This document shows, piece after piece, positions 1 to 8,909 of a stretch of 64,000 nt of DNA. The stretch's first letter is position 1; the number at the start of each line of letters is the position of its first letter. Below the pieces are notes generated by a model, which was not told where the DNA came from, made no database searches, and worked only from the letters and a program-made list of their open reading frames with translations. The stretch covers positions 103,082 through 167,081 of the forward strand of contig NZ_MJGC01000110.1 of assembly GCF_001746915.1 (NCBI RefSeq). The letters run 5' to 3'. The translations under genes and the position numbers were made by a program. Source of the stretch: Desertifilum tharense IPPAS B-1220 (GTDB lineage: Bacteria > Cyanobacteriota > Cyanobacteriia > Cyanobacteriales > Desertifilaceae).

Positions 1-2
1 AA

Positions 3-2492
3 GAGCATATCAACCAGGTCTTTCAACCTTTCCAGGAAAGTATGCAAAATGGCATAGAAACTGGTGATATAGAATATGCTGGCTATAGCGCTACAGCTTA
101 CTGTGCTAGCTTGTTTTTAGCAGGGAAGCGCTTAGATCTCGTTGAGCAACAACAACGGCAGTATATTGATTTAGCGCTCAAGATTAAGCAGGATTATGCA
201 ATCTATTACATCCCAATTCTGCACCAAATGACGCTCAACCTTCAAGAAGGAGGCGATCGCAAGTTTGAGTTGGTGGGTGAAAGCTTCAATGAGAACGAAA
301 CGTTACCACTTTTTGTTGAAACTAACAACAGAATTTTACTATTCGTTACTTATCTGTCGAAAACCATTCTGCTGTATTTATTCAAAAAACCGCAAGATGC
401 GATTGAAGCAGCAGGTTTAGCAGCCGAACACGCCGCTAGCGTCTTGGGGATGGTTGTTTATGTCGCGCATAACTTTTACTATTCTTTGTCTCTCCTAGCT
501 TGCTATCCTCAAGCCACTGAAGCCGAACAGCAGCAGTATCTCCAGATTGTGAATGAAAATCAACAACTGATGGAAAGATGGGCGAGTTCTGCGGCGGCTA
601 ACTTTAAACACAAATATGAGCTAGTGGAAGCCGAGAAAGCTCGCGTCTTGGGACGCCCCCTAGAAGCGATGGACTATTATGATAGAGCGATCGCCAACGC
701 TAAGAAGCAGGGTTACGTTCAAGAAGAAGCACTCGCCTCAGAACTAGCCGCCGAGTTTTACTTCTCAATTGGTAGACACAAGTTTGCTCAAATCTATCTC
801 ACCCAAGCTTATTACGGATATATCCATTGGGGAGCCAAAGCCAAAGCCAAAGATTTAGAAGCTAGATATGCAGTCATTTTTGAGGAAATTTTAAACCACG
901 AGTCGATTTATCTCGATGTTTATAAAACCAGAACCTCAACGACTGGCGGAAGTGCCATTGTTTTAGACTTATCCACGATCAACAAAGCATCGCTCGCCTT
1001 AGCTGAAGAAATTGTTTTAGACAAGCTTCTCGACAAATTACTAAAAATCTTGATGGAAAATGCTGGCGCTACCGCAAGCTGTCTGATCTTAGAAAAAAAT
1101 GGACAGCTTGCGATCGAAGCGACAGGCGACGTGAAGAAAAATGAAGTGGTTGTTGGCTTAAACATCCCCGTTGAAGATAGCCATTTGTTACCGATTTCAG
1201 CCATTAACTATGTAGCCATTACTCAAGAAGTGGTGGTGTTGAATAATGCCGCTCAGTCAGGACGATTTTCTAACGATCCTTACCTTTTAGCCAATCAAAA
1301 TACCTCTATTCTTTGTTCGCCTGTCATTAATCAAGGAAAGTTGATTGGGATTATTTATTTAGAAAATGACATCGCCAATGGGGTATTTACCAGCGAGAGA
1401 CTAGAGATTTTGAAAATCCTTTCCTCTCAGATTGCCATTTCCCTGAAAAATGCCATTTTGTATGACAAGTTGGAAATCGTTAGCCAAAACTTAATTCAAG
1501 CGAACGAGCAGTTAGAAAATTATAATCGGACGCTAGAAGAAAAAGTCGCGCAAAGAACGGTAGAGCTACAAGATAAAAATAGGCTCTTAGGAGAGCAAGC
1601 CCTTCAACTCGAACTCGCGCTGAGAGAATTGCAGACCACCCAAACTCAGCTCATTCAAAGCGAAAAAATGTCTAGTCTAGGACAAATGGTGGCTGGAATT
1701 GCTCATGAAATCAACAATCCGATTAACTTCATCTATGGTAATTTAACCCATGTTAGCGATTACTTCCAGAGCTTGATGGATGTGCTTTCCCTTTATCAGG
1801 AAAAAGTTACTTCTCCCGTGCCGGAAATCCAGTTGCTAACGGAAAAATTAGATTTAGAATTTATTGTCTCAGACTTCCCTCGACTGCTGGATTCGATGCA
1901 AATTGGAGCCGATCGCATCCGTCAAATTGTGATTTCCTTGCGGAATTTCTCGCGCCTTGATGAGGCTGCTATGAAATCGGTTGATATTCATGAAGGCATC
2001 GATAGCACGCTCTTTCTTTTGCAGAACCGCACGAAAGGTAAACCCGATCATCCGGGGATTGAGATTATTAAAGAATATGGCTCGCTTCCGAAAGTTGAGT
2101 GTTACGCAAGTTTCCTCAATCAAGTCTTTATGAATATCCTCAGCAATGCAATTGAGGCGATTGAAGAATCCTTTGGCAGTGCTTTGGGCGCAAAAGCCTC
2201 CTCCAGAAGTCAGAAGGGACAAATTCGGATTTCTACCCAGTTTACAAACAATCGCCTAGTGGAAATTCGGATTTCTGATAATGGTATCGGGATGACGGAT
2301 GAAGTTTTGCATCGAGTATTCGATCCATTTTTTACGACTAAACCTGTGGGAACGGGTACCGGGTTAGGATTAGCGATTAGTTACCAAATTGTTGTTGAAA
2401 AACATCAAGGTCAGCTCAGTTGCGTTTCAGCTCCCGGACGAGGTTCTGAGTTTACGATCGCACTTCCTCTCAAGCAGGTTTTGTTACCATAA
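3..2492 (+). CDS. Large sensor histidine kinase, 3' part (GAF-HisKA-HATPase)
   Basis: The frame is open through the left edge, so the gene begins outside the window and only its C-terminal part (about 830 residues) is seen. The first 300 residues are helical and TPR-like. They resemble the middle part of the giant cyanobacterial proteins that join a Ser/Thr kinase and AAA-type ATPase to a sensor kinase; that missing front is inferred. A GAF domain follows at about residues 320-490, then a coiled coil, then the dimerisation domain with its phospho-acceptor His in AHEINNP near residue 567. The ATP-binding domain shows an N box (MNILSNAIEAIEE), G1 (SDNGIGM), F box (FDPFFTTK) and G2 (GTGTGLGLAIS). 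No receiver domain is attached. The ATG at 42 is internal and should not be taken as the start. Confidence 0.88.
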   Translation, partial: EHINQVFQPFQESMQNGIETGDIEYAGYSATAYCASLFLAGKRLDLVEQQQRQYIDLALKIKQDYAIYYIPILHQMTLNLQEGGDRKFELVGESFNENETLPLFVETNNRILLFVTYLSKTILLYLFKKPQDAIEAAGLAAEHAASVLGMVVYVAHNFYYSLSLLACYPQATEAEQQQYLQIVNENQQLMERWASSAAANFKHKYELVEAEKARVLGRPLEAMDYYDRAIANAKKQGYVQEEALASELAAEFYFSIGRHKFAQIYLTQAYYGYIHWGAKAKAKDLEARYAVIFEEILNHESIYLDVYKTRTSTTGGSAIVLDLSTINKASLALAEEIVLDKLLDKLLKILMENAGATASCLILEKNGQLAIEATGDVKKNEVVVGLNIPVEDSHLLPISAINYVAITQEVVVLNNAAQSGRFSNDPYLLANQNTSILCSPVINQGKLIGIIYLENDIANGVFTSERLEILKILSSQIAISLKNAILYDKLEIVSQNLIQANEQLENYNRTLEEKVAQRTVELQDKNRLLGEQALQLELALRELQTTQTQLIQSEKMSSLGQMVAGIAHEINNPINFIYGNLTHVSDYFQSLMDVLSLYQEKVTSPVPEIQLLTEKLDLEFIVSDFPRLLDSMQIGADRIRQIVISLRNFSRLDEAAMKSVDIHEGIDSTLFLLQNRTKGKPDHPGIEIIKEYGSLPKVECYASFLNQVFMNILSNAIEAIEESFGSALGAKASSRSQKGQIRISTQFTNNRLVEIRISDNGIGMTDEVLHRVFDPFFTTKPVGTGTGLGLAISYQIVVEKHQGQLSCVSAPGRGSEFTIALPLKQVLLP

Positions 2493-2626
2493 GTTTCATT
2501 TTGGGCTGCTCTGTGTTAAACCTTTGCCGCAGTTGGGAAAACTAGCCAATAGCGAGTCTTGCTGGCATTGATTGGCAAGACACAATGCTTGAACGGGGAT
2601 TGTTGATTCTGGCTGGAACTTTTTTG

Positions 2627-2703
2627 CCCTCATCCCCAACCCTTCTCCCATTGAGAGAAGGGAGTCAATCAGCAATGAGCGTTCCCTCTCCTAGGGGTGA
2701 GGG
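2627..2703. repeat. Dispersed palindromic repeat, CCCTCATCCCC...GGGGTGAGGG type
   Basis: The element starts with CCCTCATCCCCAACCCTTCT and ends with CTCCTAGGGGTGAGGG, so its two ends are inverted relative to each other. Inside is a smaller hairpin, CCTTCTC / GAGAAGG. It lies in the 333-base gap between two kinase genes, and nothing else is recognised there. Elements of this look are common between genes in cyanobacterial genomes. A degraded relative (CCTCCCCTCCCTTCGGGG) lies near 13,010. Confidence 0.6.
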
Positions 2704-2825
2704 CGGTTCGGACAACAACCTTAATCAGATTTGTCAGTCAATCAGGGAGGTGACAGTAACCGTGCTGACGGATGTTGGCACTGATTCAGATGCGATCGCA
2801 GTTCATCAACTTGTGAAACCTTCCT

Positions 2826-5597
2826 ATGAACGCTCCCATACATCAGCAAACCCAGGGACTGCCACTCCGCTTCTTTTTGGTGGTTCCGTTCATTGTACAA
2901 ATTTCCTTAGCCGTCGGCCTCACGGGATGGCTATCGATCCGGAACGGACAGCAAGCGGTTAATGATGTGGCTAGCCAGCTTCGAGATGAAGTCACCAGTC
3001 GGATCGATAGCGAAGTTCGCTATAGCTTAGAAACCGCAATGACCATTAATCAACTGACTGTAGACTCTATGCGCCGCGAGGCTTTGACCTTTCAGAATGT
3101 GCAAGAGGTGGAGGGCGTCTACTGGGATCATTTAATCGCCTTTGACTTCATTAGCGGTCTGGGGTTAGGGCTGCCTTCAGGCGATATGATCGGCATCTTT
3201 CGCCGCGTCAAAGAGGGTCAAGAAAGCTACTTTATTGAGTATGCCAATGACTCAACGGGCGGATATTGGTTAAGCCAGCAAGTCAATTTGCAAAAACAAG
3301 TCCTGAATAGCACCAATACAGGTAATCGCATTGATGCGCGAGAACGTCCTTGGTATCGAGCCGCTGTCGCCGCAGGTCAACCCGTTTGGACAGAAATTTA
3401 TCCCTCAATTAGTCGTTCGGCCGATAAAAGTCTGGCGATTAATGCCTCTCGTCCGATTTATGACGCTAATAATAATTTTGTTGGGGTTGCGAGTGTCATT
3501 TTTAATTTGGCGCATATTAGCCAATTTCTCGATCGATTAGAACTGAGTCCGTCTGGGGAAACCTTTATCCTAGAACGCACTGGGGAGTTGGTGGGGAGTT
3601 CTGATGGCACCGATCCTTTTACCCTGGAAGCAGGACGGCTGATGGCGGTTGATAGCCCCAATCTTTTAATTCAGGCCTCTGCAACTCATTTGCAGCAGTA
3701 TTTTGGCGATTTGCAGCAGATTCAACAACCGCAGCAGCTTGAGTTTTGGATTGAGGGTCAGCGCCAATTTCTTCAGGTGACGCCGCTATCTTTGGCAGAG
3801 GGGATTAATTGGTTGATTGTGGTGGCGGTTCCGGAAGCGGATTTTATGGCACAGATTAATGCCAATACGCGCAATACAATTATTTTGTGTCTTTTGGCGT
3901 TGGCGATCGCCAGTATCGTCAGCTTAATTACGTCGCGCTGGATTAGCCACCCCATTTCTCGCCTCAGTCAGGCAACTGGCGCGATCGCCCAAGGTCAACT
4001 CAATCAAACGGTTGAAACTCAAGGGATTCAAGAGTTAGAAGTCTTGGCTCGATCGTTTAACCAAATGGCCAAGCAACTGCAAGATGTGTTTAGCGAACTT
4101 GAAGCGCGAGTCGAACGGCGAACCGCCGAATTAAAAGAAGCCAAAGACGCCGCCGATACCGCTAATCAAGCGAAAAGCGAGTTTCTCGCTAACATGAGCC
4201 ACGAATTGAGAACGCCCCTAAATGGGATTTTGGGTTATGCTCAAATTCTGTTGCGCGAACCCGGTTTTAACGCCAAACAAAAAGACGGTCTCAGCATTAT
4301 TCAACAATGCGGCGCTCATCTGCTGACGCTGATTAACGATATTCTGGATTTGGCAAAAATTGAGGCCCGAAAACTGGAGTTATTCCCCCACGACTTCAAC
4401 TTTCAGGCGTTTCTCAACAGCATTGTGAATATTTGTCGGATTAAAGCCGAGCAAAAAGAGATTGTCTTTGATTACCAAGTGCTGAATAAACTCCCGGCGG
4501 CTATCCAGGCGGACGAAAAGCGCCTGCGCCAAGTGTTAATCAATTTACTCAGCAATGCTATTAAGTTTACCGATACGGGCGGGCGCGTCACCTTTAAGGT
4601 AGGCGCAGTTGTGGATAGTGGCAAGACAACGGTTGTTGAGTCGCCCCCATCGTGGGTTTGCTTGCGCTTTCAAGTCGAAGATACTGGGGTGGGAATGTCC
4701 CCGGATTGGATTGAGAAAATCTTTACCCCCTTTGAACAAGTGGGCGAGAAGCATCGGATGGTAGAAGGAACGGGTTTAGGACTTGCCATTAGCCAGCAAA
4801 TTGTAGAAATGATGGGTTCTGCAATTCAAGTGGAAAGCGTTTTAGGAGAAGGAAGTCAGTTTTGGGTAGAAATTAACGTCCCCCAATCAACTGATTGGGT
4901 AGAATCTCAGACGCACGCAACGCAGAGTATTAGTGGATATGAAGGTAAAACGCAACGATTGCTAGTGGTGGACGATCGGTGGGAGAATCGTTCAGTATTG
5001 GTGAATCTGCTAGAACCGTTAGGGTTTGAGATGGTTGAAGCCAGTCAAGGACAAGAAGGGATTGAAAGGGCGATCGCGTCTCGTCCGGATCTGGTGATTA
5101 CCGATTTAGCAATGCCGGTGATGAATGGATTTGAAATGGTTCGCCAATTGCGATTGCTTCCCCAATTCCAAGACCTACCGATTATTGCTTCTTCGGCTAG
5201 CGTCTTCAATTGCGATCGCCAACAAAGTCAAGAGGCAGGTTGCACGGATTTCTTACCCAAACCGATACAATCAGAAGAATTATTAGCTCAACTCAGGCAG
5301 TATTTAAACCTGTCCTGGATTTACCAACCGGGTAGCGAACCGGCGATCGCGCCTCAAGCTGTCCCCACACCCCCTCAAAATACTTGGATCGTCCCTCCCG
5401 CTAAGGAGTTATTAGCCCTTTATACAGCCATCCGCATCGGAGATATCCGGGCTGTAGAACAAGAGGCTCGACGAATTCAACAATTGCACCCCGACTATGG
5501 CAACTTTTCGGGCAAAATATTGCAACTGGCTCAAGAGATGAACGAGCAGGCTATTCTCAAACTGGTTAAACCTTATGTGGAGGCTGAGAAATCATGA
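2826..5597 (+). CDS. Membrane hybrid histidine kinase (Cache-HAMP-HisKA-HATPase-REC)
   Basis: This 923-residue sensor has a first membrane segment at about residues 17-38, a large extracytoplasmic double-Cache-like domain at about 45-345, and a second membrane segment at about 350-372. Then come HAMP (about 372-425), a coiled coil, HisKA with the acceptor His459 in MSHELRTPLNG, HATPase_c (N box LINLLSNAIKF, G1 DTGVGM, G2 GTGLGLAIS), and a receiver domain at about 710-830 with its Asp in DLVITDLAMPVMNG. Cache domains usually bind small molecules outside the membrane; the ligand here is unknown. The C-terminal 90 residues look helical and may be an HPt-like or linker segment. The stop overlaps the start of the next gene (ATGA), so the two are translationally coupled. 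Confidence 0.92.
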   Translation: MNAPIHQQTQGLPLRFFLVVPFIVQISLAVGLTGWLSIRNGQQAVNDVASQLRDEVTSRIDSEVRYSLETAMTINQLTVDSMRREALTFQNVQEVEGVYWDHLIAFDFISGLGLGLPSGDMIGIFRRVKEGQESYFIEYANDSTGGYWLSQQVNLQKQVLNSTNTGNRIDARERPWYRAAVAAGQPVWTEIYPSISRSADKSLAINASRPIYDANNNFVGVASVIFNLAHISQFLDRLELSPSGETFILERTGELVGSSDGTDPFTLEAGRLMAVDSPNLLIQASATHLQQYFGDLQQIQQPQQLEFWIEGQRQFLQVTPLSLAEGINWLIVVAVPEADFMAQINANTRNTIILCLLALAIASIVSLITSRWISHPISRLSQATGAIAQGQLNQTVETQGIQELEVLARSFNQMAKQLQDVFSELEARVERRTAELKEAKDAADTANQAKSEFLANMSHELRTPLNGILGYAQILLREPGFNAKQKDGLSIIQQCGAHLLTLINDILDLAKIEARKLELFPHDFNFQAFLNSIVNICRIKAEQKEIVFDYQVLNKLPAAIQADEKRLRQVLINLLSNAIKFTDTGGRVTFKVGAVVDSGKTTVVESPPSWVCLRFQVEDTGVGMSPDWIEKIFTPFEQVGEKHRMVEGTGLGLAISQQIVEMMGSAIQVESVLGEGSQFWVEINVPQSTDWVESQTHATQSISGYEGKTQRLLVVDDRWENRSVLVNLLEPLGFEMVEASQGQEGIERAIASRPDLVITDLAMPVMNGFEMVRQLRLLPQFQDLPIIASSASVFNCDRQQSQEAGCTDFLPKPIQSEELLAQLRQYLNLSWIYQPGSEPAIAPQAVPTPPQNTWIVPPAKELLALYTAIRIGDIRAVEQEARRIQQLHPDYGNFSGKILQLAQEMNEQAILKLVKPYVEAEKS

Positions 5598-6952
5598 CTC
5601 GGCAAAGTTTAATTCTAATTGTGGAAGACAATCCCACGAATGCCCGCGTCCTATTTGATGTCCTAGAGGCGGCCGGGTTTCGGGTTTTGTTAGCTCAATC
5701 GGGAGAGAGTGCTTTAGAAAAACTGAGTGCGATTACTCCCCATTTGATTTTGTTAGATGTAATGATGCCGGGAATGGACGGGTTTGAAACCTGCCGTCGC
5801 CTCAAAGCGGCGCAAGCCACTCAAGCCATTCCGGTGATTTTTATGACGGCTCTAACCGAAACTGCTGATAAGGTGAAAGCCTTTGCATTGGGGGCCGTCG
5901 ATTACATTACGAAGCCCATCCAACAAGAAGAAGTATTAGCGCGCGTTAACGTGCATTTGCGCTTGCAAACCCTTAATCAAGAATTGCAGGATTTAAATCA
6001 ACATCTAGAGCAACAGGTGATTCAACGCACGGTTGAACTATCATCAGCGCTTGAACAACTTCAGCAATCTCAGTTGCATTTGGTCAATAGCGAGAAAATG
6101 TCGGCTTTGGGGCAAATGGTGGCAGGTGTTGCCCATGAAATTAATAATCCTGTAGGCTTTTTGACGGGGAACTTACAGCCGGCCTTCAATTATGTTGAGG
6201 ATTTATTGAGCCTGATTGATTTGTACCAAACAAAGTATCCCCAACCCGATTCGGAGATCGAACAGCATATTGAAACCATCGATCTCGCGTTTGTGCGCGA
6301 AGATCTACCCAGTTTGCTGACTTCTATGAAGGAAGGAATAGGGCGGATTGCCAGTATTAGCAATAGCCTGCGGACGTTTTCGCGCACAGATTGCAATCGT
6401 CAAGCTGCGTTTAATCTGCATGAGGGATTAGATAGTACGTTGATGATTTTGGGGCATCGCTTGAAGGCTACAGCAAATCACCCTGAAATTAAAGCGGTTA
6501 AGCATTATGGCAACTTACCGTTGGTGGAATGCTATCCGGGGCAACTCAATCAGGTTTTTATGAATATTTTGAGCAATGCCATTGATGCGTTAGACGAGCA
6601 AAATCAACAGCGCGCGCCGGAAGAGATCCAGGCGAATCCCAGTCAGATTCAGATTTGGACTGAAGTTTATCAACCCGGTTGGGTGAAAGTCCGCATTCTG
6701 GATAATGGGCCGGGATTATCTCCAGAAGCGCGATCGCACTTGTTCGATCCCTTCTTTACGACTAAACCTGTCGGGAAAGGAACGGGGTTAGGGCTATCGA
6801 TTAGTTCTCAAATTGTCACGCAAAAACATGGAGGAAGGCTTTACTGCAACTCAACGCCAGGAAAGGGTACAGAATTTGTAATTGAAATTCCCATACAGCC
6901 TTCTGTACCGCTGTCTGCTGCTGCACCGGTTCGCGGTAACGCCCGCAGTTAA
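5594..6952 (+). CDS. REC-histidine kinase, coupled partner of the preceding hybrid kinase
   Basis: The 452-residue soluble protein begins with a receiver domain (acidic pocket VEDNPTN, acceptor Asp near residue 55 in LLDVMMPGMDG, Lys in ITKPI). A coiled coil follows, then a kinase core with acceptor His near 181 (VAHEINNPVG), N box MNILSNAIDALDE, G1 DNGPGL and G2 GKGTGLGLSIS. It has no membrane segment or sensor of its own, so its input is probably phosphate or contact from the upstream hybrid kinase; that is inference from the ATGA overlap and the domain order. The kinase core is nearly the same cassette as in the kinases at 3-2492, 20249-22882 and 45948-48380. The stop is shared (TTAA) with the convergent Tab2-like gene. 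Confidence 0.9.
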   Translation: MTRQSLILIVEDNPTNARVLFDVLEAAGFRVLLAQSGESALEKLSAITPHLILLDVMMPGMDGFETCRRLKAAQATQAIPVIFMTALTETADKVKAFALGAVDYITKPIQQEEVLARVNVHLRLQTLNQELQDLNQHLEQQVIQRTVELSSALEQLQQSQLHLVNSEKMSALGQMVAGVAHEINNPVGFLTGNLQPAFNYVEDLLSLIDLYQTKYPQPDSEIEQHIETIDLAFVREDLPSLLTSMKEGIGRIASISNSLRTFSRTDCNRQAAFNLHEGLDSTLMILGHRLKATANHPEIKAVKHYGNLPLVECYPGQLNQVFMNILSNAIDALDEQNQQRAPEEIQANPSQIQIWTEVYQPGWVKVRILDNGPGLSPEARSHLFDPFFTTKPVGKGTGLGLSISSQIVTQKHGGRLYCNSTPGKGTEFVIEIPIQPSVPLSAAAPVRGNARS

Positions 6953-7749
6953 AATTCTCGTTGCAATAGCCAAAATCCGGTATAAGTCATGCCAGAATCG
7001 TCCGGTTGTACGAGGAGAAAGTGCAATCCCAGACTGGCTTGTTGGCGTTGGAGAAAAGTTTGACCCGCCGCCGCAACTTGGCGATCGCTAAACGTTTCCA
7101 GCACCCAACGATCGACTAATCCCGCCTCTAAAATTAACCCATCCGGTTCCCCAGGGATATAATTTAACGCCGCTGGACGCACTTCTTGCAGCCACCGCGC
7201 CAAACGCATGGACTGACGGCCGCCATCAATGACTGCACCTGGAATCGGAACCGTAGAAGCCAACCCTAAATTTAAGGGCAATAACGCTTCAGGTAGGTGG
7301 CGAATGGGAATGGGACGCGCGCTAAACGCTTCAACCAGATCGCCTGCTGCCAGACTTGCAAACCGCCAGCGATCGCCCCAAAGATTTTCGGGTAAGGGCA
7401 AAGGGGGGGGTTTATCCAAAGCTAAAGGGGAAGAACCCGGTGCAGATCGTTCTATTAACCATTGCTTTAAAGCCAGAGTTTGCCGCGTCGGTTCAATCTC
7501 AATGCCTAACGGCTTGCCTACCCCTTCTAAAAGATTGTACGCAACCGGGCGAAACACCTGAATCACCTCCGGCAGAGTCGCCGCCGCTTGTTGCAACTGC
7601 GAGATTAACCACGCTTGATTCACCTCCGACTGAAGACAGCGCGCCTCATAGGTCAACTGGCGGGTGGCATCGCAAATCAGCAATTCCCAGAACGGCGGTC
7701 CGTTCTTTTGAGGCGACCGATAAATATCTACTTGCCAAATTCGAGACAT
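6949..7749 (-). CDS. Tab2/Atab2-family RNA-binding protein
   Basis: The 266-residue protein opens with MSRIWQVDIYRSP, typical of the Tab2/Atab2 family. Plant and algal members bind the psaB leader and support translation of photosystem I reaction-centre proteins; cyanobacterial members are presumed to act on photosystem synthesis. It has no signal peptide or membrane segment. The length matches the bacterial form of the family. It lies 4 bases after the membrane-protein gene at 7754-8194, so the two probably form an operon. The stop overlaps that of the convergent kinase gene by 4 bases. Confidence 0.85.
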   Translation of the reverse strand: MSRIWQVDIYRSPQKNGPPFWELLICDATRQLTYEARCLQSEVNQAWLISQLQQAAATLPEVIQVFRPVAYNLLEGVGKPLGIEIEPTRQTLALKQWLIERSAPGSSPLALDKPPPLPLPENLWGDRWRFASLAAGDLVEAFSARPIPIRHLPEALLPLNLGLASTVPIPGAVIDGGRQSMRLARWLQEVRPAALNYIPGEPDGLILEAGLVDRWVLETFSDRQVAAAGQTFLQRQQASLGLHFLLVQPDDSGMTYTGFWLLQREF

Positions 7750-7753
7750 GGTT

Positions 7754-8194
7754 TTAACGATCGATTCGATAGCGGACTAACCTTTGTACGGCTTCTGGCG
7801 AGAGTCCCAACTCTTGAATAATGGCGGCTTCTACCGCCTCCACCTCCGTCACCGGAAACTCAAAGCGCAACTCCTTGAGGGTGGTATCGGCAGTATTAAC
7901 CTGAACCTCGGTAAAGTTCTCCCGGCGGTTAATTTCTGCTTCAATACTTACAATAGTGACATCAATGGCTAAATTGAGAACTTCTTCTGGATCGGCTCTA
8001 AGTTGTTCTGCGGTTTGGTAGTTATAACTGAGAACCTGGTGCGCCACCCATCCACTGCCGACCCAAAATCCTAATCCCAATAGCGGGAGAGGCAAACAAA
8101 ACTCTAAACTGGCCAGCAACCAAGACCGTTTTAGCGATCGCGCCAACGCTTGGGAGCGAGCGTGCCAAACTTGTAACCATTGAGGTTGGGACAT
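7754..8194 (-). CDS. Small membrane-anchored protein of unknown function
   Basis: This 146-residue protein is not recognised. It has a basic N-terminus, one hydrophobic segment at about residues 28-55 (LEFCLPLPLLGLGFWVGSGW), and a polar, acidic, helical remainder. It lies directly upstream of the Tab2-like gene on the same strand with 4 bases between them, so co-expression is likely. A role as membrane partner of Tab2 would be speculation. It is divergent from the rppA-like gene; only 25 bases separate the two starts, so any promoters must overlap the coding ends. Confidence 0.7.
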   Translation of the reverse strand: MSQPQWLQVWHARSQALARSLKRSWLLASLEFCLPLPLLGLGFWVGSGWVAHQVLSYNYQTAEQLRADPEEVLNLAIDVTIVSIEAEINRRENFTEVQVNTADTTLKELRFEFPVTEVEAVEAAIIQELGLSPEAVQRLVRYRIDR

Positions 8195-8219
8195 ACGATC
8201 GTTAACGATAACGCGAATT

Positions 8220-8903
8220 ATGAGACTTTTACTGGTAGAAGATGACCCAGCACAACTCGACCCTCTTCATCTAGTTTTATCAGAAGTTGGCCATGTCGTG
8301 GATGCCGTGACCGACGCTGAAACCGCCCAGTGGTTAATTGAACAAAAAGATTACGATTTGTTGATTCTCGATTGGATGCTCCCTAAAATTAGCGGCGTGA
8401 GTTTGTGCCATCAATATCGCTCGGCGGGAAAAACGGCACCCGTTTTGATGCTGACGGCCAAAGATACCACCATTGATAAAGTCACGGCATTGGATGCTGG
8501 GGCCGATGATTATTTAGTGAAACCTGTGGATGTGGTGGAATTGTTGGCCCGCGTGCGTGCTTTGGGACGGCGATCGCCTCAATGGATTGGCGATACCCTG
8601 AGTATTGCCAATTTGCATCTTCACCTAACGACGCTGAAAGTGGAACGCCAACAAACCCAAGTGCAACTTTCAGGCCGCGAAAGTCAATTGTTAGAGTATT
8701 TTTTGCGCCGTCCCTACCAAGTCCTGACTCGCGAACAAATTGAGTTAGCCTTATGGGAATGGGGAACCGAACCCGAAAGCAATGCAGTCGCCAGTCAAGT
8801 CCGACGCTTGCGCCAACGCTTGCAAGCCGTAGAAGCCAGCGATTGGATTGAAACCATCTATGGGGTAGGCTATCGCCTCTCTCCACCGCCTCAGTCAGCG
8901 TAG
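8220..8903 (+). CDS. rppA: RppA-like OmpR-family response regulator
   Basis: The 227-residue protein has an N-terminal receiver domain (acidic residues in LLVEDDPAQ, acceptor Asp51 in LLILDWMLPK, Lys in DDYLVKPVDV) and a C-terminal winged helix (about 130-222) ending in the usual ETIYGVGYRL. The text QKDYDLLILDWMLPKISG and the WEWGTEPESNAV segment match the cyanobacterial regulator called RppA (NrsR in Synechocystis), which works with RppB/NrsS in control of photosynthesis genes or metal response; that function is transferred from the family. The kinase partner starts 6 bases downstream. Confidence 0.85.
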   Translation: MRLLLVEDDPAQLDPLHLVLSEVGHVVDAVTDAETAQWLIEQKDYDLLILDWMLPKISGVSLCHQYRSAGKTAPVLMLTAKDTTIDKVTALDAGADDYLVKPVDVVELLARVRALGRRSPQWIGDTLSIANLHLHLTTLKVERQQTQVQLSGRESQLLEYFLRRPYQVLTREQIELALWEWGTEPESNAVASQVRRLRQRLQAVEASDWIETIYGVGYRLSPPPQSA

Positions 8904-8909
8904 GGAGTT

